A DNA stretch of 64,000 nt. It comes from Oceanicoccus sp. KOV_DT_Chl (GTDB lineage Bacteria > Pseudomonadota > Gammaproteobacteria > Pseudomonadales > Dasaniaceae). A program made the translations under genes and the position numbers. Positions 45,283 through 53,731 of this stretch are shown here, one piece after another (within the stretch, counting starts at the first letter, position 1; each line of letters starts with the position of its first letter). Where the stretch lies: the NCBI RefSeq assembly GCF_900120175.1, contig NZ_FQLF01000002.1, positions 124,001 to 188,000 on the forward strand, given 5' to 3'. The notes below the pieces were generated by a model. It ran no database searches. It saw only the letters and a list, made by a program, of their open reading frames with translations, and was not told the origin of the DNA.

Positions 45283-45887
45283 CAGAAGAGGCTCCCTTGT
45301 TGAGATTTAATAAAGGGATCGTCTGAACTCCCTGCGATTTGAGACAAAGCGAGCAGATCAAGCTGAGAGTCTTTGTCCATCTCCGAAACTAACACCAGAA
45401 AAAGCGCCGCCGTAATCTGCGCATCGCCACTTGCTCGATGGCGATTTGATGGATCTATTTTTAGGTTATACGCACTTATCAGTGCGTCTAGCGAATAGCT
45501 GCCCAGCCCAGGCCGGACATACTTTGCAAGCCTCAATGTATCGAGAATTGCTATTGGAGACCACTCACCGAACTGATTTCTCATTAGTTGAGTATCTACA
45601 CTCACGTTATGCCCCACCACAACACTTTTACCTAGAACTATTCTTATTTCGTTCGCCACCTCCTTGTGAGAGGGACATCCCACTAGATCGCTATTAGAAA
45701 TACCATGAATCTGAATAGCACGCTCAGTCACCGATCTCTTGGGCCGTATAAGCCAAGAGCATGGGCGACCTATTTTCCCGTCAGAGACAGGCACGATGGC
45801 GAGTTCAATGATCTCCTGAGGAACCTGTCCATTGCCCTCCACGTCTACTACAACAAAACGGCAGTCGGTCCAAGACGCGTTACTCAC
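45282..45887 (-). CDS. DEDDh 3'-5' exonuclease, second gene of the radical-SAM operon
   Basis: A 201-residue DnaQ/RNase T-type exonuclease. Exo I is VVVDVEGNGQ (Asp, Glu), Exo II VVGHNVSVDTQLM (Asp) and Exo III RHRASGDAQIT (His, Asp), so the DEDDh set is complete. It lacks polymerase or UvrC-type fusions. The GTG start overlaps the radical SAM stop (GTGA), so production is coupled to that enzyme. The substrate could be DNA or RNA; the partnership with a MiaB-like enzyme makes tRNA or modified RNA worth testing. Confidence 0.87.
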   Translation of the reverse strand: MSNASWTDCRFVVVDVEGNGQVPQEIIELAIVPVSDGKIGRPCSWLIRPKRSVTERAIQIHGISNSDLVGCPSHKEVANEIRIVLGKSVVVGHNVSVDTQLMRNQFGEWSPIAILDTLRLAKYVRPGLGSYSLDALISAYNLKIDPSNRHRASGDAQITAALFLVLVSEMDKDSQLDLLALSQIAGSSDDPFIKSQQGSLF

Positions 45888-47266
45888 AGCTGCCGAACCT
45901 CGATCAGGTGAGAAGATGCTCGGCGCGGCTCAGATACTTGCTGGTCGTCCACGTACTGCTCACATTCGGCTCGCCTGATTCGATCGATAATCAGTTCTTG
46001 CGATGTTGTATCGAGGAAACTCAAAAACGACTCCATAGCTGAAGCCTTCATATTCGCAATTATATTGGTCAACGCACTAACACGCTCATTCATAGTGCGC
46101 TCGTCCAGTTGGCTAGGCATTTCAAACGCGGGGGTGTTTTCGCGCGGTGAGAAGGGAATAGCAACGTTAATGTGAAATTCGAGCTCCTTCACAAGCGATA
46201 AAGTTTCCAGAAAATCACCGCGCTCTTCGCCCGGAAAGCCAATAAGCCAGTTTCCGTACAAAACGACAGGAGAGTTTTGACGGAGATCTTTCAATACATT
46301 GGTTAGTCGAGCTAAGTCATAGCCACGGTTCATCGCTTTAAGAATGCGCTCAGAACCGCTCTGAATTGATATATATAGAAGCCGGATTCTGCCATCTATG
46401 CTCCACTGAAGAATCCTTTTGGAGAACCTCAGGAAGGGCTTAGGCTCTATGTACCTAACCGAGATTGTTAAAGCAGGATCGAGGGCGAGCAGACTCTCTA
46501 CAAGCTCGGGAAAACGTGCCAGGGAATCTGGCGCGTGATAGTTACCGATCTCGTCGCCAATCAAAACAATGTGGTGTTTTCCCTGTTCTACCGCTTTTCT
46601 AGCCTTTTCAACAATGTTAGATAATGGGACCGACTCAAACTTGCCACGTCCCTGAGGAATACTGCAGAAGGTGCATTTGTAGAGACAGCTCCGCGTAACC
46701 GTGATCATTTCGCACGGGTCTTGTTCATCGTAAAACACAAACCCTTTGGTTGTCTGTCGATAGAAACGCTCTGCATGGCTCCCATGGAGACGATCAACTT
46801 CTTGCAGATCGGCAACGATAGATGCCTTAGAGGCTCCTACGCGTTGACGAAGATTCTGGAGACCATCAGAGTCGTTGTTTTCAAATCTGACGCTTGAGTT
46901 TTGAGATAGCAGCTGATCGACCTCAGAAAACTGGAGGTGGGTGTAACTGCTGAGAATCTCGGGCATCGTGCTGAAGGTCAGGCCTGGAATTGAAGTTTTG
47001 CTGAGTACCATGGCTGCGCTTGTATTTGCGATGCAGCCGGTGACATGAATTTTCGCTTGAGGAGCGCGCTTGCTAGCCTCATTAATTTGAATAATGGCGT
47101 CGTCCACCCAGCGGCTACGTACAGAGCAACCGGAATAAATTATTTCGTCCGCGTCCTCTGGCCGCGAGACTATTTCAAGACCTTCTTGATCTAGGCCAGT
47201 CCGTAGAACATTGAGATCGTAGGAGGAATTGAGGCATGTGTTATGAGCGAAATAAATTTTTTTCAT
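45884..47266 (-). CDS. MiaB/RimO-like radical SAM methylthiotransferase
   Basis: A 460-residue protein with both iron-sulfur domains of methylthiotransferases. The N-terminal UPF0004 domain has Cys11 (NTC), Cys47 (SGCSVR) and Cys78 (VTGCIA). The radical SAM site is TRSCLYKCTFCSIPQGRGK (CX3CX2C), with SGSERILKAMNRGY and NWLIGFPGEE downstream. The C-terminus is short and no clear TRAM domain is seen, unlike MiaB, so substrate recognition probably differs. The family methylthiolates tRNA adenosines or ribosomal protein S12. It leads a tight three-gene operon with an exonuclease and a P-loop protein. Confidence 0.82.
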   Translation of the reverse strand: MKKIYFAHNTCLNSSYDLNVLRTGLDQEGLEIVSRPEDADEIIYSGCSVRSRWVDDAIIQINEASKRAPQAKIHVTGCIANTSAAMVLSKTSIPGLTFSTMPEILSSYTHLQFSEVDQLLSQNSSVRFENNDSDGLQNLRQRVGASKASIVADLQEVDRLHGSHAERFYRQTTKGFVFYDEQDPCEMITVTRSCLYKCTFCSIPQGRGKFESVPLSNIVEKARKAVEQGKHHIVLIGDEIGNYHAPDSLARFPELVESLLALDPALTISVRYIEPKPFLRFSKRILQWSIDGRIRLLYISIQSGSERILKAMNRGYDLARLTNVLKDLRQNSPVVLYGNWLIGFPGEERGDFLETLSLVKELEFHINVAIPFSPRENTPAFEMPSQLDERTMNERVSALTNIIANMKASAMESFLSFLDTTSQELIIDRIRRAECEQYVDDQQVSEPRRASSHLIEVRQL

Positions 47267-47884
47267 GGTAGCATCGATTCCATAGAAAGCTGAGAGAATG
47301 TCGCTCTACCTCCCAGCTTGATGTTAAATTCCATTAGTGAGCAGCTACTTCACTCAACACTAAAATGGCGGTATATCTTCACGCAGCCTAACACCCAAAA
47401 ACTGGATTTCGGGAAGCTAGTTAAACTTTACCTCATTGAGACTAAAAGGCACAGGACGCGTGGGTGTCTTTTAACGCCAATAGCGGATATTCATTCAACG
47501 TATCAAATTTCAGTTTGCTATAGAAAAATCCTTAACTTGAATCAGCTTAATATCTTTTTCGCTGAGCCGAAGTGCTACTAAAGTGGTTTTGTGTGATTTC
47601 CTTTCATCAGCGTCAAAAGTAAGGAGCTGAGCCTAGATTGGCTAAATAATCACTGGAAGCATCCAAGAGGAATAGATTATTTTCAATAATCCGGCCATAA
47701 AAAATCTCGTTTGACGCTAGGGGGCCCGTAATATTCGACCAACTGATCATATATACCTTGGTAATTCTTTCTGATAAACGAATCAAAATGATCATGTCCT
47801 GCTTCCAAATTGTAATAGAGATCGAACTCTTAACCAATTACGTATAGTCTTCTCATTCTTACCATTCAGAAAATTTAAAAATTT
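47267..47884. other. Non-coding gap between cargo operons
   Basis: About 620 bases separating the ASCH-ended operon from the radical-SAM operon, both on the minus strand. The promoter for the latter should lie at the left end. I find no repeat. The only protein-like trace is a stop-interrupted short frame near 47.7-47.86 kb. Confidence 0.5.
47683..47856 (-). pseudogene. Possible degraded small gene
   Basis: MRRLYVIG, a TAA stop, then EFDLYYNLEAGHDHFDSFIR and KNYQGIYDQLVEYYGPPSVK to a stop: a coherent frame of 57 residues except for codon 9. The second part looks like a real acidic-aromatic small protein. It could also be chance. Confidence 0.3.
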
Positions 47885-48313
47885 TCACCCAGCTCCCTGA
47901 GTAAGTAGCTGTCCAGTTATAGCTTGGCATAAATATCGATAGCTTTGAGGTGGTTCAATCTTGTTTTTGGATCTTAATTGCTTCAATGGAACTTGCTGAT
48001 CCAAGTTCCAGTATTGTGAAATCTCTATAGCTGATGCCATATCACACCCATTAAAGTACTCTAAAAACTCCTGCCGACTAACGCCTGACTGTGCTCCGAC
48101 TTTCCTCCAAAGTGATGCTGGCTTTCCTTGAATAATATCACCAATAACAAAAGCTCCAACTAAACACATGGTAGGACTCGATTCATAAACCAAAGCTAAA
48201 TCTCCGGCACTAACCTTAGGACATTTCCTTCTTAACTCATATTTTTTTTCTCCTGCTGAAATAAGAGATACATATTTTGGTTTAATCGAAAAAAGTACAG
48301 CTTTATTATCCAC
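47885..48313 (-). CDS. ASCH-domain protein
   Basis: A 142-residue PUA-like ASCH domain protein. SIKPKYVSLISAGEKKYELR carries the G-x-K-x-x-E-x-R signature, followed by VSAGDLALVYESSP and CLVGAFVIGDII. ASCH domains are thought to bind RNA and some act as nucleases (established for the superfamily). The gene overlaps the GNAT-PIN gene by eight bases, indicating coupled translation. The C-terminal half of GNAT-PIN looks like a second domain of this fold. Confidence 0.82.
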   Translation of the reverse strand: MDNKAVLFSIKPKYVSLISAGEKKYELRRKCPKVSAGDLALVYESSPTMCLVGAFVIGDIIQGKPASLWRKVGAQSGVSRQEFLEYFNGCDMASAIEISQYWNLDQQVPLKQLRSKNKIEPPQSYRYLCQAITGQLLTQGAG

Positions 48314-50410
48314 TTTTATTCATTCCGTCAGTGTAAAGATTTATAAATTGCTCATTCGTAGTATTCTTGGGACTTATAGGTGCGCCGTTGATGCCATATT
48401 TTTGGAAATCTTCTAGCTCAACGGGGTTCTTAAAGTACTCCGTTTGGTAAAACCTCATAGCCATCACCTCTCCATCTGGATCATTTTTAGTGATTTCCAT
48501 TAAGTTACTCCATTCATAGATACCAAGTCTTTTATATTTTCTGAATAACCTTTTAGCAGTATCAGTTTCAGAAGATATAAGCCTTGAGCAAGCACGAATT
48601 TCGCTCACTTTATTTGCGCCATGGCTACTTACGTACCATAGAATTCTAGCTCCTGAAACCATACTAAACCGCTTGGGGGATCTATAATACACGTTTTCAA
48701 TATTAAAATGCTTGGTGGGATCAGCACCCCAGAGTTCTTTTTCAGCAAGCCCCTCATCAAACAGGTGGAGAGCCCAAACAGGCCTGATCGGTATCAAGTA
48801 AGTTGGAACATTACCGTCAGTAACTTTCAAAGGCCAAAAAGCTTCTTCATAGAGGGCTGCGTTATCCTCTGCTTGCAAAAAGGAGGATAAACTATTTCTA
48901 GCATGGTCATTTATTTCGGCCAAACCAGAGGAGAACTGGCTAACCTTATCTTTTGCCGTTGCTAAATTACATATGATATTAGCTGAAAACCTAACCCAAC
49001 CATTGTCCGATTTAATAAAACCGTTAGTCTGAAAAAGATCATCATTTTGGAAAGAGGAATAGTCATCGGTATATTTAATCAAAGACACTCCCCCATCAGC
49101 ATGAGAAAATATTTCTGCCCATGCAAAATTTTGAGCTATAGTCTTCGATGTTACATCACCAGCATGCCGCATAACATCTATTGAAAGTTCACCGCCTGCC
49201 TTTTTAAAGCATAAAAAGACTGCCTTTTGATCATCATCACTAGATACCAATAATGCTTTATATTGATTAGGGTTTGCTATCGCAGTTCGTATTTTTGCTT
49301 CTAGAACCTTCCTCTTTTCCCCGTGAGAAGGAAGGCAAAAATGCTCCGCAATGGAAGTGACCTCTTCACTTGAGGGGCAATGAACATGATACCTTGTACG
49401 AGAAATTGAACGGGGGGTATATTTTTCTAGATTTTCGATTTGATCCAATTGAGTGATGAACTCTACAGGACGAAGAGCTGAAATATTACAAACCTCATAG
49501 ATTTCATCTGCTCTAGCTAAAATGCCAGTATCCAGAGTTATAAAGTATTGAAATCCAGCTGCCGCTGAATAGGCAATATGATGCAGATCAGATCGATCTC
49601 TATCCTTTAAATTATCACCCCATAAAGGAAAAAGCTTGTTGCGATAGTTCTCAAAAGCAGTTCTTTTTATTTCAATTTTTTCAAACTTTTTTGCCTGAGA
49701 ATTACTGACTTTTTTTCTTTGGGGTTCTTTTTTCTTTCTGTTTCAACAAATATTTCAGGTGTGACAAAATACCTTACATATGGTGTCATCGCGTCCGATA
49801 TTAATGCTAAAGCCTCTTCATTTTCAGCCTTTTCTGGATCACTCATCTTAAACACAATATTGGCATCAATGACCGCCCAAGTAAGGCTGTCATCATCATG
49901 TCTAGGCATCATTTCATAAAAGAAATCTGGTATATCAAATTTAAAATACCAAATAGTTAGCTCTGATCCCCCTTTGGCCTTACCTTGCATGTGCCCAGCA
50001 TGCTCAAAACCAAGGCTAGGCCACATTCTACTGATCTCATAATCACTCCTGCAACGAACCTCAATACCTTTACAGTGTCCATCATCGGCATGCTGCCTAA
50101 GAGCCTCGAATAGAATTCGCGCACCACCTTTTCCTCGAATTTCACCTGAAACACAAAGGTGGGAAATTGCTACACGCTGCCGAGCCACCCTGTATAAAAG
50201 GTACCCCTTAACTTCACTCCTATCTAAGAGGTATAAAATTAGGTTTTTTCGTGCATGATCTTCAAATGCACCGCGAGGAAATAGCCCTAGAGTTGCTCTA
50301 TTTACCTTCCATAAATCAATAGCAGCCTCAAAATGCTCCTCAATAGATGAGTCTGCACTTACACTAAAGCTACAGGGTGCTAACGAGTTATCTACTAATT
50401 CTTTTGGCAT
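48306..50410 (-). CDS. GNAT acetyltransferase-PIN nuclease fusion, split by a -1 frameshift
   Basis: The first half (starting about 50410; a start at 50497 is possible) has a GNAT domain (YLLDRSEVKGYLLYRVAR, VSGEIRGKGGARILFEALRQ) and the beginning of a PIN domain (WAVIDANIVFKM, VTPEIFVETERKKN), stopping at 49667. The -1 frame continues with the remaining PIN acidic residues (DLHHIAYSAAAGFQYFITLD) and a PUA/ASCH-like C-terminus (RPVWALHLFDEGLAEKELWG, NVYYRSPKRFSMVSGARILW). The switch is at an A7 run (49710-49716) reading GAA AAA AAG, which contains the dnaX-type slippery heptamer A_AAA_AAG; a second such heptamer lies 15 bases earlier. It is either programmed frameshifting, a one-base assembly error, or decay. 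The full product would have about 700 residues. Confidence 0.75.
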
Positions 50411-50456
50411 ACTGCGTGAGCTAACCCCTAATATATGATGTATAACTATATTCCAT

Positions 50457-52022
50457 TTACTTCCCTTTGGACTTAACTTTATAGTTATTTGAAACATCTA
50501 TTTTACAAATAGCCATCTGATATCCCAGCAAGTTATTCACATGGTAATAGGCGTTTTTCAACCTTACCTTCGAGAAGAAAGGTAAGGTCAGCACTCCGGC
50601 CTTCTCTGAGACAATTGCATATACTATTTTATAATCGCCAGTATCAGGCCGCGCGTTAACATCCTTAATTTTAAGCTCAGTAGGAAGCTTTTTATTTAAC
50701 GCTGCACGGAACTTCGAATCACTGCTAAATAGCTCGGCTGAAACCTCACCCTGAGCAAAAAGGTGACTTAAACTGCTTGATGCTGTTCCGCGTTTCACAT
50801 GAATTAAATCCGCTCCATCTTTAATAAGATCGCAATATTCGATACTGCTTCTTCCTCCGCCATGCACAACATTTTTTCTATCCATTAAAACATAGGAATT
50901 ATGAGTAGCAACAAAATCATTGTATGCGCCCTCACCATCGTGGTCATAAATGGGGAGCTTATGTGTGTAATTATCAATTTTTGATATTGCAGAATTTACT
51001 TTATTTACAAAGTCATCTTCAACATTAAACCAGCTTCCATTTTGAAGGATATATAAACTGCCACTGTCATTTATTTCAGCGTATAGGCAGTTATATGCCG
51101 ACCATGACTTGATAACATTATAGTTATCATCTGTTGAAGATATTGTGTGCTTTCGAATATCTTCAATAAAATATGAATTATTTTTACTATTAATAACCTC
51201 TATTAGCTTATTTAGCCTTAGCTCTGGATAATAATTCGTCCTTTTTCCTTTTTTCTCTAAGACGTAAAATGAAGTAGCTTCCCAGTCAATAATTTCTGGT
51301 TCAGCCAACCAGCAGTTAGCAGGTATAGGACTTGTTTTTAACAGCTTTAACAACTTCAAGTCCAAATTATCTAGAAGCGCATCATCTTTTATTCGGCGGA
51401 AATTATCGACCCAACCAAATGATTTTTTATAGTCGCCTTTTTTATAAAACTTATGCGTTTCTTTAAGTATTCCACAAAACCCATCCAGTCCCTCTTTAAC
51501 ATTTAGAGTTAATGCATCTCTTCCAGTAACCTGCGCACCAAACTTTTCAACCTTTGAGCTGCCTGTTATCGCAGTTAAAAGGTCAACTTCCGTATTCAGA
51601 GCTAATTCGAATATATCTACGCCTTTGCTGGCTTGGGTTCTTGAGTTAAGGGGGGTTCTTTCGTGAGATGCTTTATCGATACTTCTGAGCTTATCTTCAC
51701 CAATACTATTGAGCGCTACCTTTAAACCATAATCTCGTTGAATTAAGCTTTCCTGTATTAAATGCCTCCCCAATCCAAAAGTTATCATAAATTTAGCTTG
51801 CTTGAGTTCGATGACTAAAACAGCGCCTGGGGAACTACTATTTCCAATTTCCTTCTTGTCGACATGGCCCGCGAATAAGGTTGCCCATGATGGTGGATGC
51901 GGCTCCGCTTTTCTAATATATAAATTAGCTTCCTCAGCACCATCTAAGTTTATTGAGAAACAAGAAAGAGCATCAATATCCTTAATGATTTCCTTATCTG
52001 CCTTACTCTTATTCTTTGCCAA
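50457..52022 (-). CDS. TIGR04141 family (DUF6119) sporadically distributed protein
   Basis: A 521-residue protein matching the TIGR04141/DUF6119 layout. An N-terminal domain has FSINLDGAEEANLYIRKAEP and VLVIELKQAKFMITFGLGRH, a middle region CWLAEPEIIDWEATSFYVLE, and a C-terminal domain YVLMDRKNVVHGGGRSSIEY, CDLIKDGADLIHVKRGTASS, SLSHLFAQGEVSAELF. Genes of this family occur patchily on mobile islands and their biochemistry is unknown to me; a nuclease-like role has been suspected because of the conserved Lys/His-rich C-terminus (inference). It heads the operon with GNAT-PIN and ASCH. The start is a TTG without a strong ribosome site. Confidence 0.75.
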   Translation of the reverse strand: MAKNKSKADKEIIKDIDALSCFSINLDGAEEANLYIRKAEPHPPSWATLFAGHVDKKEIGNSSSPGAVLVIELKQAKFMITFGLGRHLIQESLIQRDYGLKVALNSIGEDKLRSIDKASHERTPLNSRTQASKGVDIFELALNTEVDLLTAITGSSKVEKFGAQVTGRDALTLNVKEGLDGFCGILKETHKFYKKGDYKKSFGWVDNFRRIKDDALLDNLDLKLLKLLKTSPIPANCWLAEPEIIDWEATSFYVLEKKGKRTNYYPELRLNKLIEVINSKNNSYFIEDIRKHTISSTDDNYNVIKSWSAYNCLYAEINDSGSLYILQNGSWFNVEDDFVNKVNSAISKIDNYTHKLPIYDHDGEGAYNDFVATHNSYVLMDRKNVVHGGGRSSIEYCDLIKDGADLIHVKRGTASSSLSHLFAQGEVSAELFSSDSKFRAALNKKLPTELKIKDVNARPDTGDYKIVYAIVSEKAGVLTLPFFSKVRLKNAYYHVNNLLGYQMAICKIDVSNNYKVKSKGK

Positions 52023-52159
52023 ATAAATGGTTAGGCGATTAGATTTTTCGCTTGAGATAAGTGCCTCCTTGGGAGCCCTTGCACATCAATCCATTGTATC
52101 ATTATAAAATTTCATGTCCGCTTTGGGCACACAACAGTCATTAGAATATTTTTATTAAT

Positions 52160-52450
52160 TTATGCACTCAACGCTTGCAAAGCATGCTCTGGATCAGCCT
52201 CAACAATCCGTAATAAAGAGCGAGCAGCACCAGTCGGGTGACGACGACCTTGCTCCCAATTTTCAACGGTACGTTTGCTAACCCCTAAAATCATTGCAAA
52301 TTTATCTTGGGATACGCCTAAGCGTTCACGAATCACTTTTACTTCTGGCTCAGGAAAGTCAAAGCTGCGAGACGCCTTTTTCTTACCTTTGACGATACCA
52401 TCCATTTCCTGGACACTGGTCATCAGTTCATCGAACATATCTTTTTTCAT
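52160..52450 (-). CDS. XRE-family antitoxin (HigA2/NadS-like)
   Basis: A 96-residue HTH protein. The linker GKKKASRSFDFPEPEVKVIR is followed by an XRE domain (LGVSQDKFAMILGVSKRTVE, NWEQGRRHPTGAARSLLRIV). The family neutralises RelE/HigB-type toxins and represses its own operon. The ATG at the third Met-like codon is eight bases after GAGGAG and two bases after the toxin stop, the toxin-first order normal for this group. Confidence 0.88.
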   Translation of the reverse strand: MKKDMFDELMTSVQEMDGIVKGKKKASRSFDFPEPEVKVIRERLGVSQDKFAMILGVSKRTVENWEQGRRHPTGAARSLLRIVEADPEHALQALSA

Positions 52451-52452
52451 AG

Positions 52453-52719
52453 TCACCACTCCTCAACAATGGCTTTTAACTGCGCAACCTGAGCCTGCGT
52501 CAAGTTGGCCTGCTTACCCTTTGGGTAAACATACAACATGCGAATATGATCATCGTTCACCACCCAGTAATAGATAGCGCGAACACCACCGCTTTTACCT
52601 GTGCCTTCCAAGTTCCAACGAACTTTTCGAATACCGCCTGAGCCTTTAATGAGATCGCCTAAGTCCGGTCGATTCACCAAAGCTTCCTGCAACTCCTTAT
52701 ATTCATCATCACTCATCAA
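52453..52719 (-). CDS. RelE/HigB-type toxin, N-terminus lost by a frameshift
   Basis: SDDEYKELQEALVNRPDLGD, GGIRKVRWNLEGTGKSGGVR and MLYVYPKGKQANLTQAQVAQ are the core of a ribosome-dependent mRNA interferase of the HigB2 type. The family starts with a segment ending in VFT-R; here VVETTVFTRFIQELM is encoded just upstream in the same frame but has no start codon. An ATG at 52765 would be in frame if one T were removed from its GGTT. As read, translation must begin internally (TTG or ATG near 52716-52719), so the toxin may be inactive. Confidence 0.8.
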   Translation of the reverse strand: MMSDDEYKELQEALVNRPDLGDLIKGSGGIRKVRWNLEGTGKSGGVRAIYYWVVNDDHIRMLYVYPKGKQANLTQAQVAQLKAIVEEW

Positions 52720-52985
52720 TTCCTGAATGAATCTGGTAAATACAGTGGTTTCTACTACTAACCATTATTATCAGCTATATGCCGTTGGCGCACCCTGTCC
52801 AGGAGTATATAAAAAAGCAGAATATATTAAGAATAAGGTTAAACCCAATAAAAACCAAATAAACTCAAAGACTTTAGTTCCCTAAGCACGCTATTCAAAG
52901 ACCAGCCCCGCCACAAAAAGCATTGCTTACGAGCAAAAGCCGCTGAGTGCTTAGAATTTCCCCTATTCAGATCGAGTCGCCCACA

Positions 52986-53714
52986 TTAGAAATACTTCTT
53001 TAATCGCTCAAATGTAATACGGACAGCCAAACCAAGCAGAATGGCAAAGGGCAGAATGACAATTACTGGACTAACACCAATTGGTAGGCTGATGTAGACC
53101 ACACAGGCCGCGATAAAGGCAGGCACAATTGATCTTCTCGCCAGATTGAAAACATTGCTACTTTCACGCCCACCGCCCCAGCGCCTGAGGTCTCGCTCGA
53201 CTAATCCATCAACACCGCCCACAAGTGCTGCTAGCAAGAAGATCGGTAGTGAAAATACTATGAGCACTAAACGGATGACAAAAGTTTGTGTGACATAGGT
53301 GGATGCTTGTAGGTAGTCACGGTATTGCTGATAGAGGTCATGCGCCCATTCCTGAAATACTGCGAAGGTACCCGCCGAAGCACTCGGTACCATTTGAATA
53401 ATAGTTTCGAACCAGGATTGATGGGCTATCCACGTTACTGCTTGATGAGTAGTGGCAACAACATCATTTTTTATTGGGATGGATTGGTCGTACAGCTGCT
53501 GGTTAAGATAGGTTTGATCAGTGGCTAGTACCGCTTTGGCGTGTTCACTGCCCATCTCTGGCCAGAACCAGATCATACCTATCCACTCGATGATGATCGA
53601 CAGCATCAAACTGATGATTAACCAAACCACCAACTGAACCAGTGCTGAAAATAAGTTACCGAGAAGACCGGGCTCTTTTCTTTTGGGGGGCTGGTACTGT
53701 TGTGGCTTGGCCAT
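52986..53714 (-). CDS. ICE membrane protein TIGR03747 (PFL_4697 family)
   Basis: A membrane protein of about 242 residues encoded next to TraD. The ATG chosen (MAKPQQYQPPKRKEPGLLGN) follows AGGGGTGAT. Helices lie at about 25-45 (ALVQLVVWLIISLMLSIIIE) and in the last 110 residues, with DGLVERDLRRWGGGRESSNV conserved between. It is the last T4SS gene before the 38-52.8 kb cargo insertion. Confidence 0.85.
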   Translation of the reverse strand: MAKPQQYQPPKRKEPGLLGNLFSALVQLVVWLIISLMLSIIIEWIGMIWFWPEMGSEHAKAVLATDQTYLNQQLYDQSIPIKNDVVATTHQAVTWIAHQSWFETIIQMVPSASAGTFAVFQEWAHDLYQQYRDYLQASTYVTQTFVIRLVLIVFSLPIFLLAALVGGVDGLVERDLRRWGGGRESSNVFNLARRSIVPAFIAACVVYISLPIGVSPVIVILPFAILLGLAVRITFERLKKYF

Positions 53715-53731
53715 GGGTTTATCACCCCTGC

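Noticed and set aside
47318-47581. 87-residue ORF on the plus strand
   Set aside because: No ribosome site, unusual composition, and it runs against the two flanking minus-strand operons; treated as chance.
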